The translations under genes were made by a program, and so were the position numbers. Positions 38,701 through 53,700 of a stretch of 64,000 nucleotides of DNA are shown here, in pieces. Source of the DNA: Pycnopodia helianthoides. Lineage: Eukaryota; Echinodermata; Asteroidea; Forcipulatida; Asteriidae. Location of the stretch: NCBI GenBank assembly GCA_032158295.1, contig CM063251.1:14645757-14709756 (forward strand), read 5' to 3'. The notes under the pieces are model-generated. The model was not told where the DNA came from, did no database searches, and worked only from the letters and a program-made list of their open reading frames with translations. Position 1 is the stretch's first letter. Each line of letters begins with the position of its first letter.

Positions 38701-41700
38701 GACAAACAAGAACAAGGACTCGACAAAAGTCCGACCTCGGTCAAGTCTAACTTTTTGGGGACTTAAAGCTGTAGGTTCCTTGTGGCGTGTCAAGAACATA
38801 AAGGAACACAGTACATTTATTGTTAAAAAAGAGGGTTTTTCCCTGTGTTTACCTGGCATGGTTGGCTGCGTATTGCACCACCACATAAACCTCGCTCTCA
38901 CAATTCAAACACAGCTCTGCAGCCACACCGCAAAAATAACGAGCGTTTTAGGACACCAGTCTGGTGTGATAAAGCACTTTACAAGAAACTGTGTATTAAA
39001 CAAGCAAGGGTCCAGACTAATCTGACCTTCCAGCCTCACTTTGGATGCACTGATTTGAATGGGAGACAAACCAAGATGCCTGAACCATAAATGGCGGTCT
39101 GTGTTTACGAGGGGTTTTGATCAGGGATGTATTCCCTTCATCCCTATTGGAGGCAGGATCATTCGGCAACGACTTACTTGGATATCTTTCCAGAACAGTT
39201 TCTCTCTGTCGTAGAGACCTCTGAAGTCTTGGTACTGTCTGAGCAGCTCGATGGGAGGCTGGGAGCCATACGTGTCCAGCTTGGGCATGTTCAGATCGTC
39301 CACAAAGATGATGATCCGCTTCCCTGCAGGTGCGCCTATATGGAGAATCCAAGAACGAACATTGGTGAATTGCAAATTCATTTTGAAAGTTTGGTTGTCA
39401 TATTATAACACAAATTTAGAGTAATGCACCTGTGATTTCGCTCCGTGGTACACTGATTTATGATTGGCACTTTTTACTCAAGTTCTGCGGGAACTAAACC
39501 CACAGGTACCTTGGGTTGGATTCGAACCTATTCCACCTTCTATACCAGGGTTCCGTTTCACAAAACAGGGCTCCGTTTCAAAGTATCATCTGAAGATGAA
39601 TTGTCAATATTGCCAAAGTTATTTGTATTGTGACATCACACTTTGCTCAGCAATTAAGATCGATACACGACTTAAGATCAATCTTAGCTCATTGTGAAAT
39701 CAACCCCAGATGTCTTTAACAGCCAGAACATTGAGCTGGCAAAGTGACAAGAGGCCAGTACAAACCTTTAATTAGCTGTCAATTTAGCTAGTAAGTAATG
39801 TAATATGCCCATTAAAAAACCCAAACCTTCTTCCCTATTTACGCTTGTGGCCAACCTTTGCCTACGGTCGCAGTGTGCTTAGCATAGTCGCCACACACAA
39901 ATGTAAAGCGATGTTTATATCAGCCGATCTTGACTCACCTAAGATCGTCTTGCGTTTCTTCTCAAGCTTGCCCTCGATGATCTCCTGGGTGCGGACGCTT
40001 GTCGTCTGGGCAGAGAAGTTCATAAAGACGGGAACGTAGTTTGCCTTTTCACTGATGCTGTCCAACAGACCCCTGGCAATCACAGACTACAGCAGAAGTT
40101 CAGATACAAACAAGAACGTTTTTTTATCGTGAATGAATTCGCTTATATTTTGAAAGAGCCACTGAGCTCAAATCGCAGTTGTCACGTTAAGTCTGCCACA
40201 AATAACTGGAAAGTGTCACACAATTCCAAAACAAACAAGGGTAACAAAATATGGCTCAAACAATCAACAAATGTTTTATTTTCCAGGGTTTACTGAAGAG
40301 TTTTAGAAAGCTGGTGACTTGCCTTTAAACTAACCTTATTTATTCTTTGGGTCAAAATTCAACAAACTCAGCAAGTAAGAATTCCTTTGTTTGTATCAAG
40401 TTATTAACCACAAGGGAAACTGACTGGGACAATTGTAACTAATTTGAGGCTGAGCAACGACAAATTGACTAGAGCGGGATTTGTAAACTGCAACTTCCGG
40501 ATTAACGTGCTGGTGCTCTACCAACTGAGCTATCTAGCCCTAATGTTGGCGGTATCCCTATTTTCCGTTTTTTAATCGGAGTTTAGGTCAGCTACATACA
40601 TAGCAAAATGCCAGCATTGTAACTTGAAGTAGCAGAAAAACATCAGCCAAACATTAAACAATCAATATTTATTTCATAATACTCACTTGTAGAAAGAAAA
40701 CATGTGTTAAAAATGTTTCATACGTAAGCAGAAATAATAGGAACAGCACCATGGGAGGGAAGCAACCTTTTTGTAAGAAGACTTCAATTGAAGTGTACAA
40801 GTATGATTTGAAAGTTTGATACAGGATAAAAGCAATAGAAATATTGCTTGATAACTGACCTTTCCCACACCAGTGGTGCCAGTGAAGAGAACAGAGCGGT
40901 TGATGGCTAGGAGTTTCTCCATCAGGTAGCCGAAGCGCACCGTGTCCATGGTCGGCACCAGCATGTCGAAGAACGGCACCTCGGGGTTGTACTTGAAGAC
41001 TGGGATGATCTTCTCCCACAGGTCCATCCGCTTGGCGTCAAAGTCGATGTAACAGCTCCACAGATCACCGCTGGAGTTCAACTGTTCACACAGACACAAG
41101 GTTTAAGGATCCATAGATGACATATTTACAAACACTTGAAATCATTTGTTCAAACAGCATCAATTCCCACATTTACTCAACAGTTTACAGTTGCAGGTTT
41201 TGACGGTTGAGAGCAAACAGTCGTGTTTGTGGAACAAACGCTATTGCAGATGCATCATGCAAGTGCCTTGGAGACCATTTTTTGGATTAGCGTACTGCAG
41301 ACAGTCTCTTTTTCTATCACCAGTTTTTGGTTGTTTTTGTAACCCCCCAAGTAAAACCCTCAGTTCAATTCAACTTAATCTCACATTACTCCATACTTCA
41401 TGAAAATTTCAGAACAATAAACAACCCAAAACTTGAATTAAAGAAGTAACCATAATGCATTTTTTTTAAAGGCAGAAAGTTGAATAAGTGTTGAGGCATC
41501 TTCTAGAAGCTGGGGCTTGTGGTGAGATGCCTGATGGACAAAAAAACGAAATGTAAACAGGAACAAGAACGTACGGACATACAGGTTTAAAGGAACATTA
41601 CAGAATTGGTAAGAAAAAAACTTGTAAAATACACTTTTTGATCACAGATTTACATAAAACTTACACGGTCTAATGATGATGATAGTAGAAAACATCCCTT

Positions 41701-44700
41701 GAAATATTTATGTCTGAAATGCCATATTTGATGAGAAATGAATAAACTAATTTTCCGATTGGAGTTTATCGCTCAGTGAGCGTTTTATTCATTTTGTTGA
41801 ATCTATATGATTTTATGCAAAATGTGTAATCGGTTTTTCACTATTTTCTCGTGACCCAGATGGCCGATCGATCTCAAACTTCTACAGGTTTGTCAGTTTA
41901 TGTATATGGTGGATTACATAAAGTGCTTACACTGCCAGCAACTGTTTTGTTAGCAAAACCAATTCTGTAATGTTCCTTTAACAAAGACAGAAATTACAGC
42001 AACAAAAATTTAAAAAAGTTAAGTAGTGTAAAAAGAGAACATTTGCTGACCAACCATTTGAGAATAAGCTACGTGAGATACTGGCACAGGAGAGCTCTTT
42101 CATAAAATCTTGAAATATGCCTCACCTTTGCATCGCCGTTGTCCTCAAACTGGTTGCGGACGAAAGTGTCAAACAGGTCCCAGCAGCTCTCCACCAGGTT
42201 CCCTCCAACAGACCAGAGGTAGCAGAAGACAAAGGTGGTGCAGATCAACGAGTGCAGACGGTTCGTCTCCATCCTCAGGTCCAGGCTACCTTTGAAGACC
42301 AGCACCTCCAGGAGGCAGCACAGAGTGTTCACCTTGCTGATATCCACCTGGGGGAAGGGAGAGTCAGTCAGGTCAACATTTGGTTGGAGGAATTTTTACC
42401 ATGCAGGATTTATTTTTCAGAGGTTGGATTGCACAAGCATGAACAAAAAAATTGTTTTTTGGGGGGTCTCCTCTTAGGCCCAATTTCATAGAGCTGCTCA
42501 AGAGACAGTTGGGTAATGGGGGACTTTTAGGACGCTAGGTGGCAGCAGACTTACCAGGTGAATTCATTATTCTCGGCAATGTGCGTATGCATGAAACTAC
42601 GTGAACAATGGAATTTTATCTGGTATGTCTGCTGCCATCTAGGGTTCAAAGGTCTCCCATTGTACTATGGTAGAAGCTGTGGTTTTACTGTTTGATGTTT
42701 AACCAATGATAGCTACAGAGAACTGAATTGCTTACTCAAAGAAAAAATTAGATGAACTCTTTTATCCTTTTTTTTATAAAGAAGGACTTCAGAACACACT
42801 GAGATGACACAGTAGGTATATTTTCCGGTAAATTTGCAATATTTCTCAAAATACACTACCTGGTTGATAGCTTGGATGCATTTCTTGGAGGTGAATCTCA
42901 GACCGTCCTCCACGTACGTCTCGAAGAGGTCCAAGATGTACGTGAACGTCTCCTCCTTCACCTTGCCCTTGAAGTCTGCAATCCACGTCCTGACGTACGG
43001 CATCCATTTCAGCTCCCCGGGATCGATGTACACCATACCACATCTAATTGAGAAATCGAGTTAATTGTATTCATTGTTAATTACAGATGCACCCGACTAT
43101 TATATCCCAGAGATTAACATTTGTAAGGGTGTATTGACCCCTTGCAGAAGCAGAACGCACCTTCGCAAACGCGTCAACCATTTCCACCGTTTTGGGGTCA
43201 ATTCCTGTGTGCAAGTGTGCTGCACATACTTCAAGGGTCAATACTCCAGTGTTTTTGATCTCAAGACTAAGCCTAGCCTAAGCCCACTGTCATGGCATTG
43301 CTTTAACCACAGTATAGAAAAAAATGCACATTGAATTGAATTTAAAACAAACTGGAGGGAAATTAAAAAGAAAAAAATTGGGGTTGAACAAAGAGAAAAT
43401 TACTAGAGCAGGAATTGAACCTATAACCTCCGTATTAACGAGCCGGCACTTTACCAACTGAGCTATATTAGCCCTAATGTTTGCGTCTCCCTATTTTGTC
43501 ATATCTTTGTTCGGGGGTGCCAGTCAGAAGCCATTCAACCTGTCATTGACGTATAGCCAGGGATCACACCCAGTTTGCGATGCAAACCTGGGAAGCGGCA
43601 GCAGAGGGATCACCTTAAGGGCATGCAACTTTTCATTTCAAATATCAAGTAACAAACCACAAGGAAGACTGACTGGGTAAATTTTAACAAAGAAAAATTG
43701 ACAAGAGTGGGACTTGAACCTGCGACCTCCACATTAACGTGCCGGCGCTCTACAAACCGAGCTAATTTTCATATTCCAACTTTTACCTGCTGACAGTGGC
43801 AGGGGAGGCTACGGCCAGATCTTGCACCTCAAACACCATGTGTATGGAGTTGGACAGTTTGATGCGTTCACTGTTAGCGAGACAAAGCATCTTGTTGTCA
43901 TCCAGTACAGTATTCATGTTCTCGATCCACAGGGCGTCCACCGGACCATCACAGATAATCCACTTGTGGTCTTCGGTAGTCTCCTAAGAAATAAGAGAGA
44001 AGAAGGAAATGATAGTGGGTTACTTTTGAACTTTTTAAGGTTGGGTCATAGATTGGTTTTTGTCGGCGTAAAGCTGGTTTATAGGTCAAATTTTCAATAA
44101 CGATACACTATAAGTCACCTGTGACAGTTTCAGCTGAATACAGTCTCTACTTGTTGAGAAAACAGCGAAAAAAACTATCTCTTTATTTTCATCAAGGACG
44201 TAGGACCCATCCCAGTTAGCGAGGACATTTGAATCTCCAAAGTTCACCATTAGGTGACTTTTGGAAATTCAATTTTTTTGACATTTCTTTAATTGATTTC
44301 TTATCAACGGGGGCATTTTAGATGAAACCATTTCACAGGATTCTTACTACCATTCCATCTTTATAACAAGTAACCTTTCGAATAGAAATTTCACACCCCA
44401 AATTATGGGTCAATTATTAGAAAAGTATGACCCAACAAAGGAAGGGTATCAGTACAATAAAAACAATGTTTTTTTTTTAGTGCCTTATGCAAAAACCTAA
44501 AAGCGCTTAACAATAAATCTACATAAAACAAAAAAATGATAAATAAGGGATCAAAAGATCAATCCAGGGGAAAGGTTTGCCAGCGCATGCAGAGTCAGCA
44601 AACAACTTCAGCATCTGCTGTTACAGTTAAAAAGTGAATAATTACATGAATATATAAAATTTGCATAAAGGGCAATCCTAGATTAAGACGTTACTTTCAA

Positions 44701-47700
44701 ATGGCCAAGGTTTCTGCTTTATGATTTCAGCCTCACTTTAATAAAAGTAGGTCAGATTTTGACGAAATATATCAAAGACAATCATCTGCAGAGCTCTACT
44801 TACGGCTGATGTAATACGGACAATGGTGGCCATCAGACCGTCCTGCCATTCTAAGGTCAGCTTGTTGACCTCTCCGTACAGTTCGCCCATGGACACGGCT
44901 TTGGGGTTGAGTATGTAGGTTTTGACGGGCTGGTAGTATGGACTGTCTTCACCCGCCTTGTGTAACTCCGTCAAAGCTTCCTGTAAGATCTGAGGGAAAC
45001 AAAAACACGCTCATATTGTAGTTTTGATATTCTACTTTTTTTATTGCATGCAAAAGAAGGAAACTCCATCACAAAGCTTTTTTCAGTTTGCTATGGCAGA
45101 GAAAAAAAATGAAAAAATTAGGAAATCTGCAGATAAGCTGAAAAAATTATCTGTTTCAGTTTTGAATTGTTTGTTTTTTCAATCACAGAACTCTTTGCTC
45201 TGAGCCTACTGGTGTAAATGTTATTACTGTAAAACGTCATTTGGATTAAAACAAAATTTTATAATAGTTTTGAGATGTGATGTCATTCCTTCCAAAATTA
45301 TTTCAAACTTATTTTGATATAATGTGGGTTTTTTTTTTTTTTTTTTTTCATCTGTTTGTTTCGGTGGGTATTTGGTTTGTTTTACTTGTGTCTAGAATTT
45401 GATTGTACTTTTTGGGAGTTCAGGGGTGGGGTGTAGGTTATTTGAATGGGAGTTGAGACAATAACTTTGAAAAAAGTGTATATGTGCAACTATAGAACCC
45501 TTGCATTGGCTGCAATTGCTTAGGTCAAACAATGGAAACATGCACGCATATACACGCCACGCACAACTCTCAGCCAATGATAGGTCTTCCTTTGACCTCA
45601 GTGAGGGCGCTGTGTTGGGCTTGTGACATCACATGTAAGGGGGTCTATTGTTTACCTCGTATGTGGTAGTCTTTCCGCCTCCGGTGGGTCCGACCAGCAT
45701 GACACCGTGACGTACAATCATGGTCTCGTACAGTTGGATCACCTTGCGTATGATACACTCCTCAGGCTGGAGACCCTTATCAATGATTCTCTGTACGATG
45801 AAGCTCTGCAGAGTACCGTAGTCATGCTCAGGGAGTACAGAGCCAGGGAACAGATCGGACAAGATGCCCTGGAGAGGGATTAGAAATGAAATTGTTATTA
45901 AACCAATACATCATTCTGTAGATTTTCTGTAGAGTATCGTAGTCAGGCTCAGGGAGTACAGAGCCAGGGAACAGATTGGACAAGATGCCCTGGAGAGGGA
46001 TTAGAAATGAAATTGTTATTAAACCAATACATCATTCTGTAGATTTTCTGTAGAGTATCGTAGTCAGGCTTAGGGAGTACAGAGCCAGGGAACAGATTGG
46101 ACAAGATGCCCTGTAGGAAGGTTAGAAAAGAAATTGAGATCATATCTACATGATCTCATCTGCATCAAGGAACCTTGTTGTACTTGAGCTCAAACGCTGC
46201 TACTATCCTACAACAGAGAACTGCGAACAAACCATACTGCCTAGATCATATCGAATACACAGCTTCCGAACTCAGGAACCGGCTTCCAACACATGTTAGG
46301 TCTTGTAATAATAATAATAATAATTGAGACATTTGTAAAGCGCCTAATGCAGAAGCCTCTAAGCGCATAAAGAGAACAATAAAATATACAATAAGTGAAA
46401 GAAACATTACTAGTAAGCAGATTACAAATAAGCACATTCAAACAAATGAGTTTTTAACAGAGACTTAAAACAATGTAAAGAACTAGCCTGGCGAATATGC
46501 ACAGGAAGACTATTCCAAAGAAATGGAGCAGCGTAAGAAAATGATCTTTGACCATAAAAAATGGAAGAAGCCCTAGTAGTACAAGGTCACTTTTTTTCAA
46601 ATTTAAAACAAGGACAGCGTGGTCACAAAATCTCCGCTCAATCCACTCACCCCAAACAAAACAGCATCATCGGCCAAGAACTTGGGCAGGTTGCTGTCTC
46701 GGAGTGCCCTGATGAGCACGATGTCCTCTCCCAGGTCAGGGTTGCCACGCTTGAGCGCTCCAGCCATCACCAGGACAGACTTGACTGCCCGCATCCCAAA
46801 GTCGTAGTGGTCCTGCTGGGACAGCTGCTCGCTGCAGAGCTTGTACATCTGGGTCATTTTACGAGCCAGGGTCTTGGAGGATTCAAAACCCTCGGAGTAT
46901 AGGATGACCTCAGCGATCAGAGCTGTGGGTGGAAAAAATGGTGGGTTTTTCAAATGTCTTTTACAATTTTTTTTAAAGGTGTTATACAGGATTGGTGAGG
47001 ATAAGAATACCTTCTTGTTTAATTTCAGTCTGAAAGCTGACTGATTGTGAAGTTTATACTAGAACCATTTTTTCCTGTGAAATATTTCCCTCTGAAATCA
47101 AGTCAAATCCGAGAAAACTGCATCTGAAAACCTAAACAAATGCAACAGCTGATTTTGGTTGGGGGGGGGGTCACTTCTATACAAGAGGAAAACAGTGTGT
47201 TGAAGTACAGGAACACTAGGAGGGGTAGGGTACCCTCTGCCCCATATCGGGCATGGTATACCCTGTGGAGTAGAACTTACTGTAGTCTGGTACCATCATG
47301 GAGATTGGTCTGAAGAGAGCCTTGAGGTTGTCAGGGAGCTCCGTACGGCCTGCGTAGCCAGGATTCATAGTGATAAATGCAGCACAGGAGGCTACCAGCT
47401 TGATCTCACGACCTTCAAACATGAACCTCGACACCTGTAAAAGCAAGAGGGTGAAATCAAAACGGTTCAACATGTATCTGTGAGTTACTCAACAAAATAT
47501 CATCAGTTAAAGGCCCTGTACACTATTGGTAAGATCGAAAAACACAAATGTTCACAGATTCACACATAACTTACATGATTTAAAGTAAGTAATGGTAAAA
47601 AGGGTTCCTTGAAATAGTTTTGCCTAAAAAGTGATAAAAACTTTCGTGACCTCGATGACCAATTGAGCTCAAACTTTCACAGGTTTGTTTGTTCATGCAT

Positions 47701-50700
47701 ATATGTTGAATCACACAAAATGTGGATACTGACTTTGAGCTGTTACCAAAAGTGTACAATACCTTTAAGTGATCAGTACCAAACACTGAAGGAAAATACC
47801 CTCTTAAAATAGACCGGGCAAGTCTCGCACGTTATCGTACATTGGAACCATTATAGTGTCCGAGTTTGTTTCCTTCCCAAGCTCAAGCAATGTAAATGGG
47901 ACCCAAAGAGGTCCCGAAAAATGTTTAAATATGCACAAGACTTGCACAGTCAATTGATTATAACCCCACACTTGGCTTGTGGATTGGATTAGCAGCCTCG
48001 GTTTTCATTGCCTTAGCCCCCGCCCCCACCCATCCCCCCACTCGCACAATGCGCATCTATAAAATTAACTTCTCATATATTTCTCTCTGTAATGTTCCTG
48101 AGCTTGTGTACAATGGGCAATTCTGTCGATTCCTTTTTAATTTTTTTTTTTTAATCAAGTAATAACTCACTGGGTAAATATAAATCAATTTTTTGGGAAA
48201 AAAACTTAAATAAAATTCATGGCATACACTAAACATAATAAGCACAGAGGGTTTGCCAATTCAAACACTAATTTTGAGCTTGTGGTACACAACAGTATGA
48301 ACAAGGCTGTGGCTGAATTAATAGCTTCGGGAGTGGCTTTGGCTGGAATGCCAGAAAGTCCTATTCTTTAATGCTGTGATGCAGTCAATAGCTATAGCCA
48401 GGCCTGGAATTACTTGCCCTGGTCTTGGCCTTGGTGCCCCTTCAAAGGTTTTCCATGGACTTTAATGGAAGTGCCCTTTACAAATTGAAATTGGCCTTGC
48501 CCTCCCAAGATGAAATTCCAGGCCTGTATAGCCGTAGCCGTAGCCAAAGTCAAGTGATTGGACGCGGTTTAGAGTAGAATTTAATATATTAGGACCTATG
48601 GGAGACCATGGTTACCATGGAATGGGCCACCCATTTGGAAAAGAACAAATCAATCAATCTATATGATAAACATGATAAATGTTCAATTGATATTACCTTG
48701 GCCGCCTTTGCGTTTCTGATTGTGATCAACTGCTGCGCGATGACAGACAACACCTCAATATCGATACGGTTGAACTCATCAAAGCAGCACCAGGCGCCGG
48801 ACTGGGCCAGGCCGGAGAAGAACCGTCCCATCATCTTGTAGTCCAGACCGTCGGAGCAGTTGAACACCACGCACTGCTTGGCCAAGCCCTTGGCCAGATC
48901 TTTGGTTGTCTCCGTCTTGCCTGTGCCGGCCGGGCCAGCCGGGGCGCCCCCGAGGTCCAGCTGGAGAGCCCCCATGAGGCACAAGTAACAACGATCCTGG
49001 GGAAACGGGTAACAAGAAAAAGGTCCATTTTATCAATCTATGTATAACTCTCTTGCCAACACCAGGGCCCAATTTTATAGAGCTGCTTAAGCACAAAAAG
49101 TAGCTAAGCACAACAAAGTGATGCTTACAGGAAAAGGTTACCAGCCAAACTACCATGTCACATGTACAATTTCTGACTGGTATCCTGATGAATTCTGCTT
49201 AGCGGAAAAGTGTTGAGCAATATTCTCTGCGTAAGCAGCTCTATGAAATTACACGTGAATTTACACGTTTACAAAAATAACCGGACGCATAGGCTCAATT
49301 AAAATGTATCTCAATCTTTCGGCTTCTGGCTTAAGCTTCTGGCTCAGGCTTCTGGCTCAGGCTTCTGTTGTAAAGCACTTTGATCTAGCTACTAGGATAT
49401 GTGCACTATATAAGAACCAATTGTTGTTACTCCAATTCAGCACCGATTGAGTTCAACTGCGATCGGAACTCGTTATCCAAAGTAACTCACCGTCAGTGGG
49501 GTGATGACCAGGCGTGCCGAAGCCCCCAGGTACTCGTAACCGTACACGTACTGGGACGTGGACATCCGCACCACGCAGTTATCCAACTCCAAGTCCCAGT
49601 AGTACCTCATCTGCTTGACCCATTCAAAGTTGTTGGAGTTGTCCACGCCGTTCTTGACCATGCTGGTGATGATGTCGCGGGCGTGCACGCTGATCGTGAT
49701 GAGCGCGCACATGATGTTGCGTACGAGCTTGCTGAGGTCGCCGCGGACCATGGCCGCAAGACGATTCAAACTCTGGATAACAAAATTGAGATAATGGGCT
49801 TGATTTGAGTCACTTCATGAAATTAAATCCAAATAAATCCACAGGACATAACAAGGTTTACGTATCATCTTTGAAAATGTCTCTTGTAAAAATTTCTCAT
49901 AAAGGTGCAAGGTATGACCCTTTAACCAAATAGAGTTACTACCATAGTGCACTGAGGCGACGATATACAACTTGTTCATTTAGGCTGTTTTTCAAGTACC
50001 CAAGTTTTCATTTTGCATTGTAGATTATTTTATTCACACATTTTCTCTGGGGTTATCGGCAAAAACCAAAAGGAATATTTTGACAGGCAAGCTGAATCCT
50101 CTCACCAATGAAAATCTTTTGTGAACATTAAAGAGATTCCATATATATGTTTCATAACTGACCTCAAAAGTTCTTCAGCTCAAATTCTTTCATTGCCTCG
50201 ATGCGGTCACAGTCCCCGTCCAGGATCTCGATCACGTCCCTGCACCACATCGTCTGCGCGACGGTCAACACCACCTGCGACGCGTGCTGCGTCACCCATT
50301 CCTCCAGAGGGCGGGCTTCGTAGTCGGTCAGCGCGGCTTTGGTGAGGCGGCGCAGGGAGGACACCATGGCCTCTTCCACCTTGCCCAGCCAGTCCTCTAC
50401 GTTCCCTCTGGCCTTGAGGCCCTTGCCGAGGCCGACGTTCTCGTTCTCTGGAGAGATGATGGCCAGGATGTCGTTGGTGGAAGTCTTCACGGCTTCTGCC
50501 TCTGTTAAGTGGATGAAACAATTTAAATGATGAATGAAATTGCAACTCAAATTATCACTGCACTGTTGGTCCCCACAAAGAAACAATAGCAGAAATCACA
50601 CATTGCATGAATAGACAGAATTTATACACTAACATTTTCAGTACAAACTTTTACGATTGAAAAAAATCAGTTTATACTCCATGAGGTTGAGTACAAAAAT

Positions 50701-53700
50701 CTCAAGAAGATATTGACACAATAATAATACTACTAATAATAACCAGTTCTTATATATCGCATTGAACAATACTGTGCTTACTGCCCTGGTCATTGAGCCA
50801 ATAACATTCCTGTAATCTTTCTCAGCTCCCTGGGGAGTATACAGCCCTGGGCTGCCGTGGCGCTTCGAAGGCTTTTTCTTACACATTATCAACCTCTACT
50901 CTCGCAGGTACCCATTTTTACCCCCTCGGGTGAAAAAAGCAGGTGTAGAAAAGCATCTTGCTCAAGGACACAAGTTTCCAACCTGAATTCGAACCCACAC
51001 CTCAATGACTTAACAAGCAGACCTTGAGTCTGGTGCACTGCTATCTGTTGTAACTTTTTGGGGAAGTATTCTGTATGCAATTGTATGTACTATATTTTGT
51101 AAATATATTTATTTATTTATCACCTAGCACACATCCTTTTAAAGTGTTGTTCCAATGAAGAAGTGCAATAAAAAAAAATTGAAAAGTTAAGTGTTTGTCC
51201 GAACAAGTTGGCGTTCTTACCTTTGTCACCAGAGGTGATATCTTTCCATCAGCGGGTTGGGCTCCCGTACTTCCAAACTCCAGCTTAGCGATGGCGTCGA
51301 AGCACTTCCTGAGATGAGGCTGGACGGCTGAGGGTTGCGTGTCTGAGACAGGATCTCCAACAACTCATCATTGGACAAAAAGTAGAACCTGTAGGGAGGG
51401 GGGGGGAGGTTCATTTTAATTACAAACTATGGTTTGGGGTCTATTTTGGGTTGGTGTTGTTTGTTTTGGTGGTGGTTTTTGGTTTTTTTTTTGGGGGGTA
51501 TTTTAACAATTTTTTTAGTGTAATATTTCAAATTTGATCGCAGCACATGGAAAGATTTGTTACTGTCAGGAACTTTCTGCAGACTCAGGAGATGGCAGCT
51601 CTGCAGTCCTGAGGCAAAGAAATACCACATACCTTGGGAACACACATCTCTTGGACTCCAAGTAGGCTTCCAGGCACTTCTGTATCTGGTCTAGCAGGGA
51701 GTTGTTGTTCTTGAAGGTCTCCAGGAGGCCGGGCTGTGTGGCGGCGCGCATGGCCAACGGGAGGCGATTTGCTTTGCGCATTATTTCTTTCCAAGATTTG
51801 TCAACCTGCGACAAATAACATTTATGACAAATACCGATTTATGGATGAACTTTCCAGCAAATAATTCTTATCAAATAACAGTTTCTTACATACATTGTAC
51901 ATGAAAATATAAAATCCTAATTGATGACAAACAGCACTCCTCCCTGGTGCTAAGAAAAAGAAGCTCAATATGGTAACGTCACGCAAGTACCCAGATCTCA
52001 GACAGTGAGTCAACTTTTGCCGACGCACGCGGGCCTACATGTCCAAGCCATTGTCAGTGTTTTATGTTTACTTGCATGTACTGGCGCGGTCTGGCGGTCT
52101 GTGGTGATCGCGTGAATTGTGGAAAGTTTGTCTGACATCCGTGTATTTTTTAACAAAAGTGACATTATGAGTGCGGAGTGTAGATGAATCAAATCTCACC
52201 TGCATGAACATCTTGGCCTCAGCCGGGAGCTGCCTCTGGATATCGGGAGCACTGAAGATACTCTCCAGGTAGAGCCAGTTCCTCTGGCAGTTCAGCCACT
52301 CCTCCAATGTCTCGCTGAAGAGACCCAGGTTGCGCACCCACTCCTCTACCCTGGGCTTGATGGGCCCAACGTGGCGGGAGCTGGCGATGGTAGACATGTT
52401 GACCTGGCTGTCGTCCAGGAGGACCTGGATCTCGTCCGTTCCGCCCAGGATGAAGACATCTTTGGAGTCACGGTGGCCGAGGACGACAAATTCAGTGGTC
52501 TTCCAAGCATCTTCAACCTGATATGATCAAGTCAATCAATATTTACAATCCTAATAATAACAATAAATTCTTAAAAAGCGCACAAATCCTAGATTCTAAA
52601 GTAAGGCGCTGTAAAGATAGTACATGTGTTAGAATCTATACAGTTCAGGCGTTAAATCTGTACAGTTCAGATTTGAGCAATTGTAAACTTAGCAGCTGAG
52701 GTAGAAAAGCTGGATGTTGTAGGGAAGATTGATCTTAGTCTACTGTCACGGTGATGAAATTATAAGACCCAGAAGGTAAGATGGAGCCTGGAAGTTGATG
52801 GATTTCCAGATGGTCGAGGACTTTTGAATTTGACTCGTTGTTGAACTGGGCGCCAGTGCAGTTGTTGAGTCAGGGGTTATGTATCATGTTAAATTTAAGG
52901 TTTTATTTTATCGCAGACAAAAATATTCTACAAAACCTCCAGTCTCCGGAGAGGAAATCTAATGTACTGAGTCAGATTATCCACATAGTTTATTTTAAAT
53001 TGAAAGAACAACTGCGGTAAACATGAACTCAAATGGATTTCACTAGTTCTAAAAGAGATCTACTTCCCAGACTGCCAACGTTTGCATCTTGCAATCAGGG
53101 AGATTTTGTACAAACAATCAGGGAGCTACTTAGAATTACAATCAACATAATAAGGAACAAGTTTCCATAATCGGGGAGATTTTCAAATTCGTTCATCAGA
53201 ACATGGACAGATTGGTGTATTTTCGAAAAATTTCAGGGAAGTTGGCAGTCTGACTCCCTGAGAAATGTTTCCAAAAGTAACAATCACTTGTAACTCATTT
53301 TTCGAAAATACCTTTTTGAGCAGAGTCTCCAGAGCCGCTTCGCTTGACGCCTGTCCAGAGACTTCTTCTATTTCCTCGGTGTGACTGAAGGCGTCCAGGT
53401 TTGTCAGTACGCCCAGGGTGATAGAGTCCTCGGACTTGATGCTGAAGTTCAAGATGTTCTCGATGGCCTCCCAATGGCGTTGCTTCAGGGACGGGTTGCG
53501 CATGTTGGTGATCACCGGCAACTACCATACAAAGCAACATTATTATTATTACTTTTTTTTAAAGGAACCTCTCCCAACCAAGTTGTTATAAAATTAGAAA
53601 CTGACAAAGAGGTCAAATGATGGTGTAGAGATGAAACTGAAAAAAGGAAGCAGCAAACTTGACCCTCAAACGAGGCATGTTGTCAGCACATGCCGACATA

